Assembly: GCA_006176705.1 (NCBI GenBank)
Contig: QRFJ01000381.1
Coordinates: forward strand, 278,501 to 342,500
Length of the DNA stretch: 64,000 bases
Direction: 5' to 3'
Source: Cocos nucifera
Lineage: Eukaryota > Streptophyta > Magnoliopsida > Arecales > Arecaceae
Shown: one piece after another, positions 46,000 to 58,889 of the stretch
How the letters are laid out: every line of letters begins with the position of its first letter
Position numbering within the stretch: position 1 is the stretch's first letter
Made by a program: the position numbers and the translations under genes
Notes under the pieces: generated by a model
Told to the model about the DNA's origin: nothing
What the model saw: the letters and a program-made list of their open reading frames with translations, nothing else
The model's database searches: none

Positions 46000-46800
46000 A
46001 CGTTCTTGGGTGCAATGTCTATGGGATGCAAACCATCTGGAGTGACCAAAGGGGCAAATCGGGATCCTTCAACACATGCAGATATACTACTAGCAACATT
46101 GCCTTCATTTGAGCCTAGTTTTTTTGGTGAGCTTTTGCTCACGGTCTGCTATGACCCATTGGAAGGCTTCACCACTCTTGGTAGAGTTCCACGCTCTTGC
46201 TTGGATAATTCAAAAGGATATCAGAATCCTAAAAATATGTATCCAAGGACCATTCAATAGTTTAGCAATAGAAGACACAAAGGCCAAACAATTACTATAA
46301 GCATCCAGAGTGACTTGCAGTTTGGCTACAACCATAACAAAGATCCAGACGATCTTCATAGATGAATTCTTGCCAAATCGCCTCATCCTTGATTTGAATT
46401 TCAGCGCCCGAGCATAAAGGTTTAATGAAATCCAAAGCCATGCATACACACGAGCAAACCCCGTACAAGTAGGGTTTACCATCCAGTCATCCAAGAATTT
46501 CAGCTTACCAGCCTTAGAAGCAATTTTCATAATTAACCCCTTATCCCAAACATTGAACGATAAGTCCAACATTTCTTAGCCAAACATTGACAGTAGAAAT
46601 AGAGTCTTTAGTTGGTTTAAAAGAAGGGCGCCAGACCTTCAAAGCAAGAAGTTTGCCAGCAAGCGACCAATAACCCAGGTATGTTCAGAAGGAAAACGAA
46701 AATAAAAAGAAGCCCGAGTACCTTCACCGTCAATGGCCCAGTGGATTTTCAACCCAAACCGCAGGACAAAATCCCTTACCAAAAACTTGCTTACCGCAGC
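46000..46800 (-). pseudogene. LINE ORF1 remnant with DUF4283-like region
   Basis: The minus-strand reading gives AIDGEGTRASFYFRFPSE and TPVNVWLR-like text, then a KLKFLDDWMVNPTCTGFARV region, the DUF4283 pattern of plant LINE ORF1 (an RNA-binding gag-like protein). Frame shifts are present. The N-terminal side stops close to the proposed 5' boundary at 46800. Confidence 0.6.
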
Positions 46801-46813
46801 AAGCGAACCACAC

Positions 46814-47335
46814 ATGTTGATCTCTCAGGGCTTCAGTTTCTCGCTATTTTCTTTTCCAAAATCGGGCCTTCCTGGGTTGTGATCTCGCCGCTCCACTGAC
46901 TCCAAAATTTTTTTTGGATGAGTACCGTTTGTACCCCAGCGCATAACATTCCTATTTCTGGATACAATAGGCATAGGCATTGCTTTCTACAGCACAATAA
47001 CATCAAGCACTAGTGCATTATATTGTGGTCAGTCAAAATGGGGGAGTAAAAATGCAATGTGCACAAAGATTCATATGAGGGTTACACACGAGGCTTAATG
47101 ACATATTCACATCCTTGTGATTCTGTTCTGCATTTTAACTAACATAGCCAGCCTGTCTTGTTGCTTGGAGCAATGTGGAGATGCCGGTAGCACTTCACCA
47201 CAGTATGTATTTAGGACCATGACACCTGCTGTAAGCAGCTTGCACAACCAATCGAGTTGACCCGAACTGCCAAATGGTAGATTTCTCCTCTATTACTCTG
47301 CAGAAACTTGACTGCGCCAAGTGTCATTGGTTGTA
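46814..47335 (-). other. 3' flank of the sugar transporter gene
   Basis: Non-coding. It presumably includes the 3' UTR of the minus-strand transporter gene, whose stop is at 47336-47338. No other gene was seen. Confidence 0.5.
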
Positions 47336-50300
47336 TCATTTGACTTCAGTGGGGAAATTACGGTTCAGAGACAACTCTATCTCCTCGAGTGAGCGACCTT
47401 TCGTTTCAACTATGAAATACATGGTGAATGCAACAGACAATGCAGAAACCGCTCCAAATCCTGCATACACCGGTCCAACTCCAAATTTTTCCACAAATTG
47501 CAAGAAAAACAATCCCACCAGAAAGTTACAAATCTAGAAATGTAAAAGGAATGGTCAGTCTCATCACAAAAGTTCTGCTGTGTGCATATTGAGAAAAAAG
47601 AACGAAATGATGCTTGTTCGGTCATGGTGTTAAATACATGTGCCATATGTATTGTATTGCTGGGAAATCATTTGATAAATCAATAGGTCATATGTCCAGA
47701 ATAGAACCTAAATCATCTACTGCATATACCTTCGCATGAATCAGGAGCAGCAGCAATGCACATAGAAAGAATTGAAGTACACGGTTCCTAGGAACAATAA
47801 AGAAGTTATTGCAACATATGGGACACTACCAGTGCTGAGTTTTCACATCCGAAAAATCTCAGGTAGGGCACTAGACCCTAGCCCCTGCGCTTGCTGACCA
47901 CTTAAATTGCAATTTACTACTATCTCATCCTACCACTACCTATTTTGATAATTACAAACTGAAGACTGTAACAAGTTTGTAGCAAGAGTGATTATAAGTG
48001 AAGGGTTCAAGCCATGATAAAGATTCATGCTTATCATTAGGCAGACATCTAGTGGATCCTTTGCTAGTCTGCGCTGATTAGCTTCACCAAGATCTTGCCT
48101 ATGATTCTAGAGAGAATATATACTTACACTTGAGAAGGCTTGACTCATTGCAACTGTCTGTGTGCTCAAGTAGCCATGGGGATTTTTGAGAATCCATGGA
48201 AAGCAAGTGGTTTTTTATACTCCATACCCATAAATTCCTTAATGATATATTAAAGCTGTGACATACTACACATTCATGCAAAATGAAAATACCGTCAATT
48301 ATACTTCTGATATTAAATTAAAATTCTGATAAGCCAATGCTAAGTACAGGATGAACTTTAAGTTCAGTAAGCAGGGGAAGAGACGAAAAACAGCATGCAA
48401 TAATTTGTGAATGCATACCAATATATATTCGATTTAGATTATCTTAGTATATATAATTCTAAAGGCCTGCAGGGTGGCCTTGCATAAATTCTTCCAAGGC
48501 TAAAGCCTCCATAAGCTAATTCCTTCACTGTTTCAGCAGAAACCATCTATCGGTGAAAAAATAGGAAAATGAATTCTTGTATTTGTCTTTTTAGTTTGAC
48601 CAAGGGCAATGTATAGAGATTAGACTCCTTTCTAATCTCAATTATGGTAATGAAACATAGATGCAATAAGGAAAATCCATAAGATGTCCTTATTCTAAGA
48701 GGAAAATCATGTGCATTATACGTGCCAAGATCTATGCTAACTTAGATTATCAAGAAGAGACAAAAAATTCAAAAGATCATGATGATCAAGAAAGTAGAAG
48801 CGTATGTCAATATGCATTGTCAACTCACAGAATGGTGGATCACTGTAACTGTCAAAGTATTTTTGGGACTCTGTTTCGATTTGACTCGAGCTTAGTAACT
48901 GTGCTTTTGTATAAAGATCTCTATATTAAACCCTGTCATTAATCTTTCCAAGCTTAGCAAAATTTTGAAATTTTCTTCCTTGATTATGTGAGGCTTAAAG
49001 TTTCCTCTCTTGTGAAATTTGGAAATTTTAAAATTTTGAAACTCTTTAGCAAGAATTTCCAGGTTTCATGGCAGATCCCTCTCTTGCCAAAAGTTGCCTT
49101 AGCCTAGGATATGGAACCAACTAATGAGGGGCTAATCTAGGTTTATATCCAATTTTCAATTCCTCACATGGAGCCTTTTCGACTTGTAAGTGATGTTCCA
49201 TAGTCAATCCATTTTCATGGGGACAGGCTTGGATGACAATGATATTGCTGTCAGTGAATAGGAATAAAACAAGTCAAAAATGAGATTAATGAATCAGTCC
49301 AAGGATAATGAAGAGGTTAATGTGCATGGTCTGAGGGAACAGAATCATTAAATGTGATGCAATCTTATGGAAAAAAGAATTGATGTACATTTTAAGCAAA
49401 AAATGCTTGTATATTTGATTCTTCTAAGTGAAATATAATTCATTGCTGAGCATTTGCTTAAATCCTAAATGATGTATGTTAGTTTCACATTTGATCAGAA
49501 AATCAATTAGCATAGTCTCAATGCTAAAGAAATCACTTGATGTTTGTTTTCCAACTTGACATTCCACAAATTCGCTTTGGAACTCTTTAAGGAAAATCTC
49601 AATTTTTTGAGGTTTCAACATGAGACTAACCTGAAAAATTCAGACAACTATTTTGAAGTTGTAATACAGTTCTTAGACAAGATTGGTTCTTTTTACCTTC
49701 TTTGTCTTGGGCAAGATGATTTAAATCAGGTGAACCCTGAAACATAATAATAAGCCTACTTGTGGAATAGGAGGAAAAGAAGAAAGAGTTTTGTTTGCTG
49801 ATGAGATCTACACAAAAGGCATTCTCATTCTCAGATATGTACTAAACAGAAGCTGCCAAAAGTGCTTTCTTTTCTAATGAATTCTGCAGTACAACAATGG
49901 TAGTCATGGTTTTCCATCATGTTTCTTGATTCTCTTTTTAAAGAAAGAGATAATTGGTTTTTCCCATTTAAATCACTGATAACTCTGATTTAAGAACATT
50001 GGAAAATCCATGCCGTGATTCAGGAATGTATTGTTTACGATGTCTCACTCACAATCTTTGATTTTGGAATTAATAATTAGCAAATTCTCAATAACTTGCT
50101 TCTAAAAACTGGGGAAACTGCACTTAAACAAGTAGCTACCGATAGTTTATTTTTTCCATATATCTATTATAAGCATCAACTCCAACAACCGTGATTGTAT
50201 ATGGCAGATTCTGTTGGCTGACTCTAAAACAATGCAACATCCTAGAAGGTCATCATAGGCATGGATGTCAGGGGGGATATAACAGATGTATGCAGACATA

Positions 50301-51215
50301 TTGACTAAAATATTTGTTTACTATCGAGGACAAAAGACACCAAAGCCTTCTCTTCTTTGTTTTTCCAGGTGGCAGGCACCTTTTTTATTGTTATTTTCTC
50401 CTTCTCAACCTAGCACCTTCCTGTTCATACTTTGGACACTCTCTTTAATCCTCTTTTATTCTTCCTAATCCTCCTCTTAATTTGAACTTAATTCTTAGAT
50501 TTCTGTATAATCAGTACTGAATACTCGGTGCCAACACTCCGTTTCTTGATCGGTTGCGTATGATGCTTTTTTCAATATACAGTCAAAGAAGTTAATGCAG
50601 CAAACCATAGGCATAACTATGAGATAAAATAAATACAGGAGCAACTCCTGATTGATTTTGTTTGTAACCTAACAATCAAGCAGCATGGATGACCATGACT
50701 GACCAACATAATATTTGCAGTTGCTCTCATCAATCTATTATCCATTTATTCTCAAGAGCCAAAAGTAAGGTAACGTTTTAGCAGTTGAAAAGATTCCTAA
50801 CCATGCATTATCAAGATGATGACCACCAACCATATTACACATAATAATGCTCACTCTATTAGTGATGATGACACACCCTATTGATGATCATGTGTGGTCC
50901 TCAAGTGAATTGACACCTTCTTACAGCAATAGTTATTAGGGATAACACATTAGACCACTTGAAAGAAAGTGATTTCAAAATTCCATGTGCAACACTGGGA
51001 TGAATATCATGTCAAAGGCAAACAGCTGCAATGACATGAGTTAACTATCATTCTGTGAAAGGGATAAACATCATGATAGATTTGCTTTCAAAAATCATAC
51101 CCAATGTATGGAAAAGCTCAAGCTCATGATCTTTGAACGTGTTTGGGCACTGCTTAGCTCTGGTATAATGATAGCAGTAACCGGCCCAGCGCCTATCGAA
51201 AAAGTGAAAATATAC
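47336..51215 (-). CDS. Plastidic glucose transporter-like gene, last two exons (partial)
   Basis: A major-facilitator sugar carrier, expected in the plastid inner envelope if the assignment is right. Penultimate exon 51101-51215 (minus strand): acceptor ATGTAG|GTATAT, reading YIFTFSIGAGPVTAIIIPEL then KIMSLSFSIHW, donor TGG|GTATGA. Last exon 47336-47533: acceptor TTTCTAG|ATTTGT, reading ICNFLVGLFFLQFVEKFG to VETKGRSLEEIELSLNRNFP, stop TGA. Both exons join in phase across a 3.57-kb intron. Visible hallmarks are the GAGPVT...PEL segment, the last two membrane helices and the VETKGRSLEEIE end motif of sugar porters. The text is closest to the Arabidopsis At1g05030 type from memory of the family. 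Upstream exons were not found up to 64000; they may lie beyond the transposons, or the gene may be truncated. Confidence 0.82.
47534..51100 (-). other. Last intron of the transporter gene (3.57 kb)
   Basis: No coding segment or transposon terminus was recognised. It is AT-rich intronic sequence with only short frames lacking known motifs. Confidence 0.6.
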
Positions 51216-52514
51216 CTACATGTCAATGAGAAAGCATTAGTTCTACTGAACTGAAGTAAAAGAGAACTGAATGCTACACTTTTAAAATATCATTTGCTTC
51301 TGTCAGTGTAGGACCCTGATCTCTTGTATATAAATTTAAGCAAAAACTTATTTCCTTGTACATATTTTTCTTGTACAAATATATGGGAAAATTATGCATT
51401 ATGTGCAGGGACTGGTTAGAGTATTATCTTGCATGGTCCTTCCTTGTAACTGTACTTATACAGCTTCCTGCTTCACTACATTGGAAATTTGAAATTTCGA
51501 AATGAACAAATTACGTCACTGGATTTGATTCTACAAAGTCTAGCGGAGTTAGAATTTTACAGATAATGGAGCTTCAAATAGGGGAAAAGTTGAGCTAATT
51601 ATATTACATGTCAAGATCTTAAATGCAGCTTTTAAACAAAGTTCCCTTTTAAAAGGAAAAAAAAAAAAAAAAAGAGGAAAGATTAAAATATTGAAAATTG
51701 GATTTGAGGATAAAGATGAAGCAAGAATGTAGGATATGATGAATTATTTCCCATAAAAGAAGTGAGAAAGATTAAGAGCTGGGGCTGCTTTCATCTGAGA
51801 TTTAAGTTGTGCCTTACAGAACACTGCAAGACCCCATTCTAAATGACGCTCTTTAATCACATTTAAAGTCTAAAAGAAACATGGAGGTCCACTTCTTGGC
51901 TAAACATAAACTTGAAAGCTAATAGAGTAGGTTACTCTAACTGTAACAACCCAGAACCTCATCCAAAAAGACTAGCTGGAAGGTGTTACTTAGATTCCTC
52001 GATCCTATATAGTAGCTAGATCTTCCTGGCAAATAATCAATATGGGACTAAATATATGTCCACATAGATCCTCACATACTCCCCCCATTTAAAACTTAGC
52101 ATCCTCACTAGGCTAACGGTCCAAATCCATACAAATCGATTCATAAACACCATAATCAGCCCATGGTCAATCCCAAATGAATCTATGCTAGAGTATCTCC
52201 TGATCCACATGGGCGATGGGCTAGGTCGGTTCTGATACCATTTAATGTGATACCCCAACTCCTTTGACCAGATCAAACCATGGACCCTAGAGAGAGCGAG
52301 ACCCAACTTTCTCTTAGCTGGGGGATTGCGGTGGCAACATTATGGGCCAAAAAAGGAAGAAATCCCTTCAGCCAGAAATCTGGGCATGGAATGCTCACCC
52401 ATGAAGGAATGCGAGCTTGATTTCGTTGTCGGGAAACTTGCCACGTGCATAATCATCAAAAGTTGCAGGCCTTTCCTCTCTCTATTTCCTTCCCAAAGGT
52501 TTCTAAATTTAGAC
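51216..52514. other. Intronic or flanking sequence with LTR-like remnants
   Basis: 51216-51940 shows nothing recognisable apart from a poly(A) run at about 51657-51674. At 51950-52250 a segment beginning TGTAACAACCCAGAACCTC and ending GGTTCTGATACCATTTAATG has the look of LTR border sequence: the last part is the reverse complement of an initiator-Met-type primer site, TGGTATCAGAACC. From 52249, TGTGATACCCCAACTCC could be an LTR end. Boundaries are not established. Confidence 0.35.
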
Positions 52515-54040
52515 CCATAATTCTTGCAATTTTGCAGGGACCATCCTATAAGGAGGCTTAGAAATTGGTGCAGCTCCCAACATTTATTAATTTCAAAATC
52601 AATCTCTTGATCTGAAGGTAGACCAGATAGCTCATCAAGAAAAACATAAAAAAAAATCTCTAATAATAGAAATATCATCTAACTTCACTACTTACTTAGT
52701 GTACACTACATAAGCTAGATATGCCTAGCACCCTTTTCTTAGCATCTTGCTTGCACTATAAGAAATGATATGCACGGAGAGCTTACACTGTATATGCTTC
52801 ACAATGGATGCATTAACCTAATAAAAGAATTCTAGCTCATCTAGAATCTAGAATACTACCCTTTTCCCAAAGTACTCAATATGGACATGAAATCAAAATT
52901 ATGCATATCAAGCTGCACCAAATTTGCTACTAGTTCTCTTTCTCCTATCTGAACTATGCAATTCTTTAACACAACATCAACAACTATCTTCTTAATAGAA
53001 GTAGCAACATGCAATGGCTCATCAATTTTTTTCAGACATATAATTAAAAGATGCAAAGAACTTGCAGGACAAAAGAATACATAGAACCTAAGTCAAACAA
53101 TATAGAAGCATCTACTGAGTTGATAGGCACTATACCTGCCACTAGATCATTGGTACTACATCCTGTTATGTTAGAGCGAATACCCGTGCACTTTCTTTTT
53201 TGTCTCTGATCGGTAGATTTAATAGGTCTGGAGTCATTCTTCTTTCTATTAAAGCTATCCCATGCCAAATATCCTAACTAACCATAAGAAAAGCAAGCTC
53301 TCATCTTTTTAAGACAAGGCCGAGCATGAAACTTCTCGCAATAGTCACAAGCCTTAAGTTTCTTCTTCTCTCCCCCCCCCCCCCCTGGGATTCCTTAATC
53401 GGTCATTTAGATTTCTTGCTGGTTTGGGCCTCTTCTTATCACCTCTTTCCTTCTCTGATCTCTTCAAATTTGATTCAACTTTCAAGGCTCTTTCCAATAC
53501 ATCTTTATAATTGCTAAAGTGGTGAAAAGACAAATGAATCTAGGTTGCATATCTCAGACCCTGCTCAAATCTATCAACTTTGCCTCCCTCAGAATTAATA
53601 CCTTGAGAGCAAAAGCGTCTCATCTCATTAGACTTATTATCATATTCCAGCACTAACATATTTTTTATCTGCCATAGAGCTAGAAATTCATTCTCCTTTT
53701 CCAATTTTAGAGACACTGAAAAATATTGGTCACAAAATATTCTCTTAAATTCTTTCCAAAATAGCTGATTCCCAGAATTTTAAGCAGTCTTGGTAGTAGT
53801 CCACTAGAATTCAACATTTCCCTTGAGCATTGGAATGGCCACTCCTACTTTTACATCTTTAGATAACTAAAGTGCATCAAACATTGTCTCCATCTCCCAA
53901 ATCTACATCTCAACAGGTTTGAGCTTCCTAAACACCTCATAGTAGGATTATGTAGGATGAGAAGATTTAGAAGCCACCTAAAACTATTACTACTGCTGGA
54001 GCAGTTAAGCCACTACCCAGCATACTCCAGCAATGTCTGC
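52515..54040 (-). pseudogene. Second gypsy family, gag-protease-RT fragment, copy A (minus strand)
   Basis: Read leftwards. Gag (about 53990-53400) is very close in text to copy B at 58990-59700 (for example METMFDALQL-type segment, then KDVKV). A CCHC-type knuckle (CDYCEKFHARPC) lies near 53345. The protease region (53268-52856) includes DLVAGIVPINSVDASILFD, with LFDLGS where a protease would have Asp-Ser/Thr-Gly, then VQIGERELVANLV. The RT start VFLDELSGLPSDQEIDFEIN lies near 52640-52560, and the fragment ends near 52515. Many stops are present. The layout fits a chromovirus-type gypsy element. It is a decayed fragment with no LTR found at its ends. Confidence 0.75.
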
Positions 54041-54293
54041 CTGAGCAACATCAAAGCATAGGTTTAATCATGGGTAAAAGTTAAAAGCTTAGTAATGGGT
54101 AGATGGGTCTCATCTTGTTAGGTCTTATTTTAGTTAAATAAGAATAGATGAATTTTCTTAACTCTACTATTGCTCTTGATTGATATTAGCATTTATGATA
54201 GAGGAAATCTTAGCCATCTTTGTTGCTAGGAAAAGAGGAGCAACAATGGTTATGAGGGGAGATGCCAACCAACCAATTGAGTAGGCTTTTAGT
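54041..54293 (+). other. Junction between copy A and the sequence split by the hAT element
   Basis: About 250 bases without a gene. The last part (about 54200-54293) is probably the beginning of the plus-strand gag copy B, cut here by the hAT insertion. Confidence 0.4.
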
Positions 54294-54301
54294 GCTCCGA
54301 C

Positions 54302-57300
54302 TAAGGATTCAGGAACCGGTACCGGTTCCTGATCGGTACGGTCCGGTACCGTGCCGTACCAGCCAGTACGCCATGGCGTATCGATTTTTTTTCCGACTCG
54401 ATTTTTATTCTAATTTTTTTATAATTTTTAAATTAATTTAGGATGATATAATAATTCTAAGTTCTAACGTCCCCAAAAAAATAAAATAAAAAAAATCTAA
54501 AATAATGCATTAAAAGTATTTAATATACAACTCTCCAAAATATAAAAAAAATAATTTACTAACCTCAAGATATCTACTGATCTAAAATCTTGTTGAATAT
54601 CTATGATGCTCGTGGATATCCGGATCATTCTCGTACTCCGGAGGAACATCAGTCCATCACTCTATCCAACCAGCACGATAGTCCTAAATATTCATTCCAT
54701 AAGGTAACCTCTCTGGATTGTAAGACATCTCAGATCTCTCGCTCAAACTCTGACTCTGAGAGGTGTTCTTGGAATGATGGTATGGCTATGGAGGGGCCCA
54801 TCCAAATATGCCAGCAGCAAAATCCGATCCATAAGAAGCTCCAGGCTGTATAGGATAGTAGCCACTGAAAGACGATGTCTCGGATGCATCATATCCATAT
54901 CCATATGGATCATAGCTGCCTGCAGGTGGTAGGATCCAGAATATGAGGATGATTCAGATTCATCCATGGATCCTACGTCACGTACCAAATCATCTGCAGC
55001 TGCATCGTATGTTGGACGACCTCTGGAAGGCCGTCGTCTATATGAAATAGTATCCTCACGGCCTCTATCAGCTCGTGCACCGTGGTCTCTATCTTGTGTG
55101 GCATGTGTAAACTGAGACTCACCGATGAATCGAATACCGTCCTGCAGCTGCATCTCATGAACAACAGTTTCTTGTCCTCCAGTTTCTTCTTGATCATCAG
55201 ATCCATCACTACTATCATCACTCACCCTGATCTCTGAATCTGATCCAACTGACTCCTGCACTCTCGAGGATGCTGCAGTTGTCTTTTCTTTTGCTTTATT
55301 CTTTTTCTTACTTTGATGCATTTGAGAGGATGGATCTCTTCTTCCTGCTTGAGATAGTCGGCTTCGTCTCAAAAATTGTCGCTCAAACATTTGGGAGGAT
55401 ATCTCGGACATAGAGTCATATGATGAATGACTCCTCTATGTGCCCTCAGACTATGGCTGATCAGCTGGAATCCTATGTGGAATATTTATATCTGCCCATC
55501 ACCCAGGATCCACCCTGATCTTTCTAGCTACTAAACTAGCTGGTCGTGGAGGAGATCCCGACTCATCAAGCTCTAGCTTCTGCTGCTGGCCTGCAAGCCA
55601 TCCAATCATCGGATCCTCGTCCCCATCAGCATAATCATCCAATATCGGATTCATGTACTTCAGCTGTACTTCATCCTAAATACATTTTAACCTCAACCTT
55701 AGATTATAATGAACATATACAAGATCGTTGAGGCGCTTCTGTGTCAAACCGTTCCTCTATTTGCTGTGGATAAGGACAAAAGTCGACCAATTATGCTCAC
55801 AGCCACTAAAGGAGACTGTCTGAGAAAGAATGCGAATGGCTACAGCTTTTAAATTTTCTGCAGACTATCCAAAATGAATCCACCATTCAGCTGCAAAAAT
55901 ATTAACCAAAATTATTTATCATATTTCACGATATTCGTAGATATGTAAAGTCAGCAAAATCTTCTCATTATTGATACGTAATTTACCTGGATTCATCCTC
56001 TTTTTGCTTACGACAACCGATGAGACTCCAAAGCTGTCCGTCTCCTCTCTAAACTGTTTCATCTGTGAAAAATATATTTATTATATTAACAAATATATAG
56101 TTCATTACAAACTGAATTTGGTTAAAATATTAAATACTCATATCTCATCCTCTCTAACATACCTCTTGCAGATACATCAATGCAATTTCTGGATCATCCA
56201 CCATCTTGTATATCACATTACGAAGAGCAGTAAGAAGCTTATTATCCATATCTATCCCAGGAATGGTGTACTAGAATCTCAGATTCAAATAGTATGCTGT
56301 AGATAAATTTCATAAATGAATGGGTAGATTCATACAAGTAGAAGAGAAATTTTCAGTGGACTCTTGGATTTGTGCTTACCGGCTAGATGCAAATCTCTAC
56401 CCATCTGATAGTCCCAACGACACTCAATAATGTTGATATATTCCTAGCCATGTTTTGGATCTATCTCACTGAACTATTTCTTTGCCCTCTCCATCATGTG
56501 ATACAAAAAGCCCATCTGGGGGTATCTTTCACTGTCCACGACACGAAGCACCTCATATAATGGCTTGATAACCTTCACTATCTTATCAGCCCATTGCCAA
56601 AATGACTGACTAGTCACCAAGTTCTCCATACGACTTTCCTCAGTACCAGCTCTCGCATATCTACTCTCCTGCCACTCGACACTAACAAACATCTGACGCA
56701 ATATTGCTTTCTTCTACAGAAGGCTATCAAGTGCTATGTAGTTTGTAGCAAACTGGATAACATCCGATCTCAAAATCTCTCCCCCAGTATATGTCCGCAT
56801 CAATGACAAGACTCATGTATGATTGTAGATGAATCTAGTAATAGTCTGGACTGAGTCCACTACCTGCTACATCCTACGAAGCTTCTCAATATCCATCGAT
56901 ATGAGAGCAATGCAATGTTCAGCACAAGGGATCCAGTAAATATGTGATCGCTGCTCCATCAACAACTCTCTAGCAGTCTTATATTGCGGTTCATTATCTA
57001 TGATGACCTGCATGACATTCTGCTCTTCTACTGAATCAATCACCTCCTCCATCAATCCAAGGATATACGCAGCGTCATGCATCTTATCTGAAGCATCAAT
57101 TGATTTATGAAAAAATATTTTTCCATCACAATAAGTCAAAAAATTGATGATGCTCCGCCTGATAGGACCAGTCCAACCATCATACATCACCGTCAATCCG
57201 TATATAGGCCATTTATTCTTGTAAGAAGAAATCCATTTCTGCAGCTCTTCTTTGTTATCATCAAGAAGCTGACCATAAATATCCTTCGGTGCTGGAGGAT

Positions 57301-58889
57301 CTACACTCGGGTCGGCTGCCTGTATGGCTGAAATGGCAGACCGATAGTAGGTATTATCTGCTATATTTGCTGGAATGTGGTTAAAATGAAACCATGATCC
57401 AATAGCTCGCCACATGTCTTTTTTTTATCCTTCTTCAACATACTGTCAATCTTCTGTTGTTTTGAATCTTTGCTGGAAAAAACATGTGGATCCAAATCAT
57501 GAATGGTGGCTCCTGCTGGCATGTTCTTGGAGGACCTCCTACTACCAAATGCTCCCAGCATAGATGAAACATTGTGCCTGCCTCTACTGGGTCTGGAAGT
57601 CTCCCTGACTGAGGTGGTCCTCCTAAACTCGGATTCTTCCTCAGCAGCCGTAGAGCCAGATCCTGATTCATAGTACAACGGTCCAAATCGTTCTCAACAT
57701 CTGGTCATCTCCTCCATACGGTACTGATCATCCATACTCGCCTGAATGGCAGCCTCCATCTGTACCTCATCATCTGGAGCGGAGATCTGCTCTGACTCTC
57801 TAGAGTGATAAGAAGGTGGCTCTGCAGCTCGACGGTCCACCTCTGCTCTCTTATACTTGGCCTTCTCCTTCGTTGATTTAAAATCAGCAAGATATTTCTT
57901 CATCAGCTGTCGGACCTCCTATGGGCATTTTCGATATATGGCCACATCGAGATAATCACCAGCCAAATGCTACTTCAACTTAGTCACCTCTCGTCCCTTG
58001 AACTCTGTGTTGCACCATTTGCATCTCCAATGGTGCCGAGCCGAGAGCATCTCGCCATGCTTCCAACCAATATCACGCTCTGTATCCTTCTTTTTACTTA
58101 TTTCTGCAAGTTTAATAAAACATATCATTTTAATAATATGGCTAAAAATTAAAATTATTTTATTTTATTCAAAATTAAGCCTAAGTTACTATGCATATAA
58201 TACATTAAAAACTTCAAAATCAGACATAAAAATTATACTATACATAGCTTCATTTGTCATAAACAATATTATGAATTTACATTTTTTATTTTTTTTATTT
58301 TTTTATTCTAAAAATATATTTTTTTAAAAAATATATATAATTAATGAAAATTAATGATCTTAGCATCATCGCATAAATCTTCCAAAGGCCTATGATATAT
58401 AATGAAATCATACAAAAATCATAAATTTTGGCATGATTTTTTCTTATTTTTTTTACTTCTTACCGTTTTTTGGACACAAACTCTAAAAAATAAAATATTT
58501 ACTAACAGACTTACTATCGGTCAAAAACCATCATCTCCCCGAGGTTGTGACAACCTTTTCGAATTTTTTTCCTCCTTTATTTTTTTGTGGGCTTCGTTCG
58601 CACTCTCGACATCCTGAGAGTCCGAGATCATGCTCTCGAACTCTCAGGCTCTGAAAGTCTGAGCCAAAAGAAAGGGCAAGGGCCATTATTGGCTGGCCCA
58701 CCCCACCCCCCCACCCCCCCTTGTCCCCCTGTCGGTACGGCTCGGTTCTGAGCCGAACCGCCCGATTTCGGGCGGTTCGGTGCGGTTTGGTAATTTTTTC
58801 GGAAAAACACGTCGAACCGATCCGGTTCAACGCTGGTCCGGCTCGGTTCGGGCTGTACCAGGCGGTTCAGCCCGGTACGACATTCCATG
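54302..58889 (-). mobile_element. hAT transposon (4,588 bp)
   Basis: Flanked by the 8-bp duplication GCTCCGAC (54294-54301 and 58890-58897). The left end is TAAGGATTCAGGAACCGG and the right end reverse-complemented is CATGGAATGTCGTACCGG, an imperfect inverted repeat of hAT style. Both subterminal regions are packed with GGTACCGG / CGGTTCGG palindromic motifs (54310-54370 and 58730-58880). It encodes a hAT transposase on the minus strand. It is nearly complete but has coding damage. Confidence 0.9.
54743..58110 (-). pseudogene. hAT transposase gene: BED finger, DUF659, dimerisation domain (probably inactive)
   Basis: Minus-strand order. A BED-type zinc finger lies near 58060-57950 (HHWRCKWCNTEFKGREVTKL). 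A basic linker follows (57903-57694, KKYLADFKSTKEKAKYKRAE), then a Ser/Arg-rich stretch (57678-57361). The DUF659 region is 57415-56867 (WFHFNHIPANIADNTYY, YGLTVMYDGWTGPIRRSIIN, VMQVIIDNEPQYKTARELLM). A central part is at 56701-56474. The C-terminal hAT dimerisation region is near 55870-55680 (SGCEHNWSTFVLIHSK, then RLNDLVYVHYNLRLRLKCI) with an in-frame TAG at 55756-55758. An acidic, Ser/Arg-rich tail follows (55411-54743). Introns are likely, for example at about 55900-56170, but were not fixed. DUF659/hAT proteins cut and join element ends. Confidence 0.8.

Larger units (their letters stand above)
30905..46800 (-). mobile_element. L1-type LINE, about 6.9 kb, split by Tat element 2
   Basis: A minus-strand non-LTR retrotransposon. 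Its 3' end is marked by a poly(T) on the plus strand (30907-30916), preceded on the minus strand by TTAATATAAGCTCATATG. The presumed target duplication is AAGCGAACCAAAC (30892-30904) versus AAGCGAACCACAC (46801-46813), 12 of 13 identical. Minus-strand order: ORF1 with a DUF4283-like region, then ORF2 with endonuclease, reverse transcriptase, zf-RVT-like region and RNase H. Removing the nested gypsy insertion (31355-40346 plus one 5-bp duplication) leaves about 6.9 kb. Many stops and shifts make it inactive. The 5' end may be slightly truncated. Confidence 0.8.

Noticed and set aside
52224..52270. Primer site and LTR start of a minus-strand element (GGTTCTGATACC next to TGTGATACCCC)
   Set aside because: The layout does not fit the neighbouring gag copy A, whose gag lies to the right of this site; no full LTR pair or duplication was found.
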